From an uncultured Chitinophagaceae bacterium (GTDB lineage: Bacteria; Bacteroidota; Bacteroidia; Chitinophagales; Chitinophagaceae), in assembly GCA_934502905.1 (NCBI GenBank), contig CAKSVK010000098.1:1-13382 (forward strand): a stretch of 13,382 nucleotides of DNA, read 5' to 3'. A program made the position numbers and the translations under genes. Positions 6,860 to 11,978 of this stretch are shown here, one piece after another. Below the pieces are notes generated by a model that was not told where the DNA came from, did not search any database, and saw only the letters and a list, made by a program, of their open reading frames with translations. Every line of letters begins with the position of its first letter. Position 1 is the first letter of the stretch.

Positions 6860-7198
6860 ATGAAGAATATAGCCAAGATCATCGCTGATCTGCGTAAGGA
6901 AAAAGGATGGTCGCAAACGGAGCTGGCTACAGAAAGCGGGGTGAGCCGGGAGATCATCGGAAAGTATGAAAGAGGGGAAGCTGTTCCCTCTATTGAGTTT
7001 GCCAAAAGGATCGCGGATGCTTTTGGCGTCAGCCTAGATTTTCTTTCAGGCGAAGGTGTGCACAGCAAGCTGGATAAAAAAACCGTTAAACGAATGCAGG
7101 ATATCGAAAGCCTCAAAGATGAAGATAAAAACCATCTCTTCGCTATCGTAGACGCTTACCTCAGAGACGCTAAAACAAGACAGGCATATGCACAATAA
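6860..7198 (+). CDS. XRE-family transcriptional regulator
   Basis: A 112-aa protein with an N-terminal helix-turn-helix of the Cro/CI type at residues about 6-62: IADLRKEKGWSQTELA, then SGVSREIIGKYERGE and AVPSIEFAKRIADAFGVSLDFL. The C-terminal half (about 65-112) is a charged helix that probably mediates dimerisation. It is transcribed divergently from the symE-primase operon across a 154-bp region with promoters in both directions and an inverted repeat over its own promoter. The likely job is control of element replication and excision and of its own synthesis. It is followed by an intrinsic terminator within 6 bp of the stop. It is the only clear plus-strand gene in the window. Confidence 0.88.
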   Translation: MKNIAKIIADLRKEKGWSQTELATESGVSREIIGKYERGEAVPSIEFAKRIADAFGVSLDFLSGEGVHSKLDKKTVKRMQDIESLKDEDKNHLFAIVDAYLRDAKTRQAYAQ

Positions 7199-7227
7199 AA
7201 AAACCGCTACTAACGTAGCGGCTTTTT
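7197..7227. terminator. Bidirectional intrinsic terminator
   Basis: Stem CCGCTAC (7204-7210)/GTAGCGG (7215-7221) with loop TAAC. It is followed by TTTTT (7223-7227) for plus-strand transcripts and preceded by seven A (7197-7203), which give a U-tract for minus-strand transcripts. It ends the XRE transcript and probably also the one from the zinc-ribbon gene at 7280. It marks the boundary between the mobile-element module and the Rhs locus. Confidence 0.8.
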
Positions 7228-7279
7228 AAAGGCTGTTGATAACATATTTAACAAATGGAGTAAGCTGTTATACTTGATC

Positions 7280-7522
7280 TCATTCCTTTTCAGTATCAAA
7301 ATAATTTTCAGGTATCTCCATCGTCATTACATTCCATCTCCCGCAATTATCACAAATCATATAACGGTCTAATTTTCCATACTTCTCTACAACTTCATCT
7401 TTTACTTTTAAATGTCCTATGCCGCATTCGGGACAAACAACTTCTGCTTTAGAATTCTTTGCTAAAATATTTGCAGCATCCCTCCACTTCTTAAACCATT
7501 CATTGGTTTTTTCGTCTACCAT
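7280..7522 (-). CDS. Small zinc-ribbon protein, candidate immunity protein
   Basis: An 80-aa acidic protein with an N-terminal helix (NEWFKKWRDAANILAKN) and a zinc ribbon made of CPEC (30-33) and CDNC (57-60), followed by an acidic tail. It starts one base after the stop of the Rhs fragment (TAA-A-ATG), so it is translated from the same message. In polymorphic-toxin systems the gene directly after an Rhs tip is normally the cognate immunity gene; that position is the main reason for this call. Its low pI is also in keeping with many immunity proteins. No named immunity family is recognised, and a nucleic-acid-binding role is possible. Confidence 0.6.
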   Translation of the reverse strand: MVDEKTNEWFKKWRDAANILAKNSKAEVVCPECGIGHLKVKDEVVEKYGKLDRYMICDNCGRWNVMTMEIPENYFDTEKE

Positions 7523-7523
7523 T

Positions 7524-9449
7524 TTATTGTTTGTTTACTTGATTATGTAATTTTTCACCTGCCTGAAATGCATCATCAGTATATTTTCGAGTCACATCAA
7601 CGCCTAATTCTAATGTATTTTGTGTATTTAATCTAAACAGTTCTTGAATAAGAGTTTTCTTTAATTCCGTAGTTGACTCAAATGCTTTAGGTCCTAATTG
7701 AAATCCTGATCCCTCATGGAAAGGAGATGCATGCATAGTTATGGAAGATCCTGCAGTCTCTGGGTTGTAAGCGACTATTCGTTCTCCGATTTTTACGGAA
7801 GTCTCAGTACCACTTTGATACGCTTTTTGTATAAGATCAAATTCTTTAGAATTAAGAATCACATTGGCTTCATCCACAATTTTCGTTTCCAGCTTCGTCA
7901 ACTTAGGTACTTGCTGAATAACCTTTCTTTCAATCCCTGCTAAAATCTTACTAGTGAACTTGCTATTTAAAATTCCATCCAAGACTTTAACTCCGGCCTT
8001 TTCTGCACCGGCACTTGGCACATAGGCTGTTAATCCATTTATACCGTTGTCTATTCTTTTCGTTTGGTCTTCAATTCCATGCGACCTATGAGCAGTGCCG
8101 CCAATATTGTGGATATAATCAGCTTGTCTTGCACTCGCTGTTAATTGTTGTGGTAGCGTATATAAACCATTTGCCACATCGTAACTAATATTCATCAGAA
8201 TATTTTCTGAATCTTTCCATTTCTGCGCCCAGGTTTTCGGGGGAGCCGGGCCGATAGTGGGTGCTGTTCTTACAGGAACCTGAAGTTGGGCCTGGTGTCG
8301 CAAAAGGTTCATACGGTGTATTTCCAGTTCTTCTGCACCATCAAGGTCAATGCTATTGATTGGTCTATTCCCTGCGAACTGGTATGGCGTATACCAGGGA
8401 TAACTTTTTGTCAATGGATCAACACTCAAAAACCTTCCCACCCTCGGGTCATATACCCGCATGCCGTAGTCCAGTTCGTTACCAACGCCGAACATTTCGT
8501 TGTCGACTTCCTTACCGTTAAAGCCATAGCGGTAGCTAACAGAAGGTGAATTGAAAGCGCGGGATACCATCCCGAAGGGATAATAGTCCGATGCCGTTAC
8601 GATATCCACTGTGTATCCCCGTACTGCCGTAGGCGTGCCGGTAACGGCTTCGGGTAGTGTGCGGTCGGAGACCGTGGCCATGACATTGCCCAGGTGATTA
8701 TTTATCTCAAAGAGCTTATTGCCTCGGGTAAAGTTAATCAAATATGCATTACCAAGGTTAGAGATACTTTCAGGGGTGTATTTGGGCTGGTCGGCGTCCA
8801 GGCTGCGTTTGATGGTGCCTAAACGGCTGCTGCCGTATACATGGTGCTCGCTGAGCTCAAGCGTGCCCTGGCTGGCATTGTTCACACCATTGACCTTGTA
8901 TACTGCCATGACATTACCCTGCGCATCGCGTACATACCAGGTGAAGTTGTAGGTGGTGGTGCCTCTGTGGGCTACGCCGGTACGGTTGCCGGAGGGGTCG
9001 TAGTAGTAATGATGGAAGCGGCTGGCGGCGTTTTGAAGTCCCTGCTTGGTGACTTCTTCTATTTTGCCGTATACGTTCCATTGGATGTTATCGGTGCCGT
9101 TGGAGACGCTGCTTTTTAAGTTCCCGATGGCATCGTAGGTATAGTTGCCGGGGGACTGGTTCTTGATGTCTACCGTGGAACCATATACATTATCGCCGAC
9201 CAGGTCGGTGATGTGGTTAAGCCGGTTGGTACCGGGGGTGTAGTGATAGGTAAGGTTGTCCATGGCAGGGTTGCCGGTGAGGTTGCCGTTGCGCTGTACG
9301 GTTTTAAAATTGCCATTGCCATCGTAGCTGTAGGTTTCGCGGTAGCGGTTTTCGGTGGTGGAGTTGTTCCAGTGGTTGTTGTTGCTGTTGAAGCCGGTAT
9401 ATACATCATTTTTTACCAACCGGTTGAGCTGAAGCCCCCTCCAGCTCAA
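7524..9449 (-). CDS. Rhs protein 3' fragment with variable toxin tip (5'-truncated)
   Basis: The frame encodes 641 residues from a TTG at 9449 and is open only to a stop near 9519, so the large N-terminal part of a normal Rhs protein is missing. Residues about 11-345 are Rhs/YD-repeat core, with NYTYDAIGNL, YYYDPSGNRTG, NGKEVDNE and the core terminus YDPRVGRFLSVDP (333-345). The variable region starts after NSIDLDG (365-371). The tip has a helical pre-toxin part (about 405-515) and a C-terminal domain (about 520-641) with IGERIVAYNPETAGS, SGFQLGPKAF and a helix containing QELFRL. I cannot name this domain. It is probably a silent displaced tip cassette, usable if recombined onto a full Rhs gene. 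The first residues (to about 10) are a translated palindromic repeat at the breakpoint. Confidence 0.8.
   Translation of the reverse strand: MSWRGLQLNRLVKNDVYTGFNSNNNHWNNSTTENRYRETYSYDGNGNFKTVQRNGNLTGNPAMDNLTYHYTPGTNRLNHITDLVGDNVYGSTVDIKNQSPGNYTYDAIGNLKSSVSNGTDNIQWNVYGKIEEVTKQGLQNAASRFHHYYYDPSGNRTGVAHRGTTTYNFTWYVRDAQGNVMAVYKVNGVNNASQGTLELSEHHVYGSSRLGTIKRSLDADQPKYTPESISNLGNAYLINFTRGNKLFEINNHLGNVMATVSDRTLPEAVTGTPTAVRGYTVDIVTASDYYPFGMVSRAFNSPSVSYRYGFNGKEVDNEMFGVGNELDYGMRVYDPRVGRFLSVDPLTKSYPWYTPYQFAGNRPINSIDLDGAEELEIHRMNLLRHQAQLQVPVRTAPTIGPAPPKTWAQKWKDSENILMNISYDVANGLYTLPQQLTASARQADYIHNIGGTAHRSHGIEDQTKRIDNGINGLTAYVPSAGAEKAGVKVLDGILNSKFTSKILAGIERKVIQQVPKLTKLETKIVDEANVILNSKEFDLIQKAYQSGTETSVKIGERIVAYNPETAGSSITMHASPFHEGSGFQLGPKAFESTTELKKTLIQELFRLNTQNTLELGVDVTRKYTDDAFQAGEKLHNQVNKQ
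8403..9005 (-). repeat. Rhs core direct repeat, copy 1
   Basis: About 603 bp collinear with 12780-13382 at a constant offset of 4377 and no gap seen, with scattered substitutions. The right copy is cut by the window edge, so the repeat may be longer. Homologous recombination between the copies would exchange Rhs tips. Confidence 0.9.
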
Positions 9450-9460
9450 CCGAAGGGGGA
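9421..9460. repeat. Palindromic repeat at the truncated Rhs breakpoint
   Basis: Perfect 10-bp inverted repeat CGGTTGAGCT (9421-9430)/AGCTCAACCG (9443-9452) flanks and interlocks with CCCCCT (9435-9440)/AGGGGG (9454-9459). The AGCCCCCTCC...CCGAAGGGGGA pattern matches the repeats in the primase and recombinase. Rhs homology starts right beside it. Confidence 0.65.
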
Positions 9461-9657
9461 GAGTAAAAAACCGCTCCGTAGTGGTGATCAGTTTTTCTTT
9501 AATGGTCTTTTTATTTTGTTACAGGCTGTTGTGCTGCTATGCGGCTTTGCTTGCGTCGCACTCTTGTACGGCTGGAGCGCTATTGGGCGGGGAGCCCTAC
9601 CGTTGGATATTATAGCAACGCTATGGAATGAGTTACCAATAAATTACTACTGTGGTT

Positions 9658-10388
9658 GGCCCTTTTTACTATAAAACATGTCGCACTATAGACATTTCCA
9701 GAAATATATTTTCAAACAGCATTCCAGCATTAAAACATTCTTGCTGAAACAGATCGTTCTGCGACTCAAACGTTTTAAATGGGTGCGCAGATTCAGGTTA
9801 TTTCTTTCAATATGATTAGTATTGTATGCTGCGCTTGTATGCCTGCTTTGCGGTATAAGGGTTTGGTATATATTCAGCTTGTCTGTTTTTATTGTTTTTA
9901 CTCCAGATAACAACAATGTGGTTTCGATACTATTTAAGGTGCGTTTGTTGCGCTTGCCTACAACAAAATCAACTACCTGCTTTGTTTCATGGCATAATGC
10001 ATAGGCGATCCAGTATTGGTGCTCTTTCTTTTTTACGTAAGTTCTCACTTCGTCCAGTTCAAATGCTTTCCGTTGTAGCGGTATAGCTGGTTTCCTGACG
10101 GAAGCAGCTATCCTTCTTATTTTGCAGCATACCGTAACCACCGACATCTTTAATATCCTGGCTATTCCTCTTATGCCTACACTTTCGCAAACAAGACGGC
10201 TTATCATTGGTTCTGTATCTTTATTGCATGCCGCATACTTATACTGCAACTGCTGATATTTTCGGCATACGCTGCAATAATATTTTTGAGCCCCGTTTTT
10301 CTGCCTTCCTGCTCTTTGACAGGTATGCCTGCAAAGTTTACACTCCATAAAACCTGATATTCTGATACACGAATACTAAAAAAGCCCC
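9658..10388 (-). mobile_element. IS1-family insertion sequence (ends tentative)
   Basis: The transposase frame gives the family. Tentative imperfect terminal inverted repeats are GGCCCTTTTTACTAT (9658-9672) and, read inverted, GGGGCTTTTTTAGTAT (10388-10373), matching at 12 of 15 positions. The implied length of about 731 bp fits IS1. No 8-9 bp target duplication is apparent outside these ends, so the boundaries are uncertain. It separates the kptA cassette from the truncated Rhs fragment. Confidence 0.55.
9686..10348 (-). CDS. IS1-family transposase, single open frame
   Basis: A 220-aa transposase catalysing cut or copy movement of the element. An InsA-like N-terminal zinc finger has C3, C6, C10, C25 and C28, followed by a helix-turn-helix (ESVGIRGIARILKMSVVTV, about 55-73). 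The InsB-like DDE catalytic domain has Asp99 (ELDE), Asp156 (IKTD) and Glu181 (HIERNN). The KRLSRRTICFSKN segment typical of IS1 follows. Unlike E. coli IS1, which joins InsA and InsB by frameshifting, this copy is one continuous frame, so it should be constitutively full length. All residues needed for activity look present, so the insertion sequence may be functional. Confidence 0.92.
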   Translation of the reverse strand: MECKLCRHTCQRAGRQKNGAQKYYCSVCRKYQQLQYKYAACNKDTEPMISRLVCESVGIRGIARILKMSVVTVCCKIRRIAASVRKPAIPLQRKAFELDEVRTYVKKKEHQYWIAYALCHETKQVVDFVVGKRNKRTLNSIETTLLLSGVKTIKTDKLNIYQTLIPQSRHTSAAYNTNHIERNNLNLRTHLKRLSRRTICFSKNVLMLECCLKIYFWKCL

Positions 10389-10514
10389 GTTACAGGGCTT
10401 TAAACAATTAAAAATCCATATTTTTTATCGTAAAAAATTACAGGAAATCAAAATTGCCTCCTGCAAACGCTCTATTTTCCACTGTTTTTGGAAAACCTGA
10501 TAATCTGATACACT
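10349..10514. repeat. Pair of about 21-bp direct repeats flanking the terminator
   Basis: AAACCTGATATTCTGATACAC at 10350-10370 and the same sequence with one change (TAA for TAT) at 10493-10513, offset 143. The left copy is directly upstream of the transposase ATG and the right one lies inside the 58-codon gene. It could be a duplication made on insertion or a shared regulatory site. Confidence 0.55.
10378..10401 (-). terminator. Intrinsic terminator after the kptA cassette
   Basis: On the minus strand AAAGCCC (10401-10395), a 7-nt loop, then GGGCTTT (10387-10381) runs into a six-T tract (10383-10378). It lies 24 bp beyond the stop of the 58-codon gene and 30 bp before the transposase ATG, so it ends the kptA message. 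It overlaps the tentative IS end. Confidence 0.65.
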
Positions 10515-10601
10515 ACCTAGATGATATTCATCAGATAAAACAACAGGCACAGGAGCTCCCGCTTGTATATGCAAAACTGTATTTATTTCTTCAATTCTCA
10601 T
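10425..10601 (-). CDS. Small protein of 58 aa coupled to kptA
   Basis: A short gene that is easily missed. Its ATG overlaps the kptA stop as ATGA (10601-10598), and the frame runs to TAA at 10425-10427. The product begins MRIEEINTVLHIQAGAPVPV and contains VVLSDEYHLGSVSDYQVF, ending LQEAILISCNFLR. I recognise no family. The ATGA overlap, the terminator just downstream and the lack of any overlapping minus-strand alternative all support a real coding gene. The position directly after kptA resembles that of an immunity gene or small partner in a toxin cassette, but that is inference. It could also be the 5' remnant of a longer gene cut off by the insertion event, since the C-terminus is abrupt. 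Confidence 0.65.
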   Translation of the reverse strand: MRIEEINTVLHIQAGAPVPVVLSDEYHLGSVSDYQVFQKQWKIERLQEAILISCNFLR

Positions 10602-11149
10602 GCCTCTGTTTTCTCTATGAATTTAGAAGGAACAAATTTGGTTAACCATGTATCATCATTCCCAAAATAGAAAGTTACGCCACATGAGTAAGCCTTTTCT
10701 GCGGCAATGGTTAAAACCACAGGACTTCGTTCTTTTCGACCTCCTACAGTAATTGCAGTACGGATATTGGGTGACAGATGTACATATTTTCTTTGCATTG
10801 GCTTTAACCCTTCTAATAAAATAATTTTAGAGGCATCTTCTGATGTGCCATGATATAAAAAATCTGGAGGAGCACGCTCTATATAGTCCATTTCAATTTC
10901 AGTTGAATGCCCATATATTGCTCTTATTCTATGATTCTTTATTTCATGTCTTTTCTTTCGCGACGCATTAACAGCTTTGAAAATATCATCCAAAACCAAA
11001 TCTTGATACTCATGTATGTTTTCCTGAATACCCTTAAGCAAACTATTAATGTTCACCCACCCGTCTTTGTCAAGAACAATATTATACTTTTCAGGTTCAT
11101 GCCGTAAAGCATGTGATATAACCTTGCTTAACTTATTGCTATTAATCAT
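10598..11149 (-). CDS. kptA: RNA 2'-phosphotransferase, KptA/Tpt1 family
   Basis: The product (183 aa from the start chosen here) transfers the 2'-phosphate left at an RNA splice or repair junction to NAD+, giving ADP-ribose 1'',2''-cyclic phosphate. Family signatures are complete: LSKVISHALRHEPEKY (7-22) with the conserved Arg16, LDKDGWV (26-32), HRIRAIYGHS (73-82), LYHGTS (98-103), GLKPMQRKYVHLS (114-126) and TAITVGGR (131-138). The open frame continues 22 codons further upstream from a GTG at 11215. Those residues match the tail of a toxin-like remnant (see next entry), so the ATG at 11149 is the better start and gives the usual family length. It lies between two Rhs tips and overlaps the 58-codon gene by 4 bp. 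It could be housekeeping-like cargo, an RNA-repair counterpart to a nuclease tip, or an NAD+-using effector; the sequence does not decide. Confidence 0.9.
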   Translation of the reverse strand: MINSNKLSKVISHALRHEPEKYNIVLDKDGWVNINSLLKGIQENIHEYQDLVLDDIFKAVNASRKKRHEIKNHRIRAIYGHSTEIEMDYIERAPPDFLYHGTSEDASKIILLEGLKPMQRKYVHLSPNIRTAITVGGRKERSPVVLTIAAEKAYSCGVTFYFGNDDTWLTKFVPSKFIEKTEA

Positions 11150-11413
11150 TTCTATTTTCGATGTTACCGTATTTGAACTAATGACCGTATTTGTTCCTGC
11201 CTGTGTTGTTGTCACTGTTCCTGTATTTGTTAATTTATTTCTTCTAAGTTGCCCATTTAAAAGAGTTTAAAAAAAATCATTTCCTATAACATTAATCGCA
11301 TTCCAGCTCCCCCTATCTACTTTACTCTTGGTTAAAGCAGCTGTAAAACGCGTATTAAGTATTAACTGTGCACCTTCTCAAATAGATAATACCGGAATGT
11401 TGAATGTTTGCAT
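11150..11413 (-). pseudogene. Remnant of an ILNTR-type Rhs toxin tip
   Basis: Translating in the kptA frame from ATG at 11413 gives MQTFNIPVLSI, a TGA (11378-11380), 36 open codons (EGAQLILNTRFTAALTKS is the first half; SWNAINVIGNDFF the end), a TAA (11267-11269), then TLLNGQLRRNKLTNTGTV and on into kptA. Parts match the tip of the intact Rhs gene: GAQLILNTRFTAAL against GEKVILNTRTSAAL, W..IN..G against W..IN..G, and LLNGQLRRN against LANEQISRN. About 15 of 34 residues in the first block are identical by eye. Two nonsense changes in an otherwise collinear frame make it a decayed toxin tip. It shows that kptA sits where the immunity gene of this tip would be. Confidence 0.75.
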
Positions 11414-11579
11414 TTAATCACTCTTCAGTAGCTCGCTACTTGATAAAGTGTTTTGTACCATCAATGCATAATATCTAACCACTTACAATAACGTAAGGAT
11501 ATTTATTGAATCATCCATGGTGTTGAAAAAGAGAAATTTCGTTAAAAGCAAAAATAATACTGAACCTCCTATCTATTAA

Positions 11580-11978
11580 CTAAAAATGAATATCTCTGCA
11601 GACAACTTCCAAGCTTTTGTTGACTCCTAGAAGAAATATCTTATAGTGAGCAAATTTAAAAAGATTATTAAAATGCTTTTCCCACACATCCTTAAAATCA
11701 GAGTCCAAAAATTGAATCAAATTTCCAACAGTACTGTCATCGTAGTCATATTCTGCATTAATCGAACTAACTCCAGGAAAACTTTCAAGCTTATAAAATA
11801 CTGCGTTGTCAAATAATAATCTTAAGCACCCCTCTTTGTTATCTCTGTTTGTATCATAATAGACATTCAACTCAAGCAAGCTATCAGAAAATTTTAAATC
11901 AATACTTGTTTCCCCATAAGCAGGAAGAAAATCATAAGGATTGAATACGACCTTACAGCCCTTAATTTTATATGTCAT
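11580..11978 (-). CDS. Candidate immunity protein, in frame with the Rhs tip
   Basis: A 132-aa sequence starting at an ATG (11978) preceded by AAGGA at an 8-base distance, so it could be translated independently as well as being the C-terminus of the Rhs protein. It has the composition of a small soluble acidic protein (YDYDDSTVGNLIQFLDSDF, WEKHFNNLFKFAHYKI, VNKSLEVVCRDIHF), with no signal peptide or membrane segment. Its place directly after the toxin-like domain is where an Rhs immunity gene belongs. If the fusion is real, toxin and immunity domains would be exported together or the toxin would be self-inactivated; if translation restarts at 11978, a free immunity protein is made. Function is inferred from position only. 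Confidence 0.55.
   Translation of the reverse strand: MTYKIKGCKVVFNPYDFLPAYGETSIDLKFSDSLLELNVYYDTNRDNKEGCLRLLFDNAVFYKLESFPGVSSINAEYDYDDSTVGNLIQFLDSDFKDVWEKHFNNLFKFAHYKIFLLGVNKSLEVVCRDIHF

Noticed and set aside
9213..9674. Plus-strand 153-codon frame
   Set aside because: A Val/Gly-rich shadow of the Rhs core on the opposite strand.
10454..10645. Plus-strand 63-codon frame
   Set aside because: Shadow of the minus-strand 58-codon gene, which has far better support (ATGA overlap and terminator).
11150..11215. GTG start at 11215 giving a 205-aa KptA
   Set aside because: The extra residues match the toxin-remnant tail and exceed the family's usual length; ATG at 11149 fits better.
11267..11276. 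Programmed frameshift at an eight-T tract in the toxin remnant
   Set aside because: The homologous tail continues in the same frame after the TAA, so a nonsense change explains it; the shifted frame stops after about ten codons.
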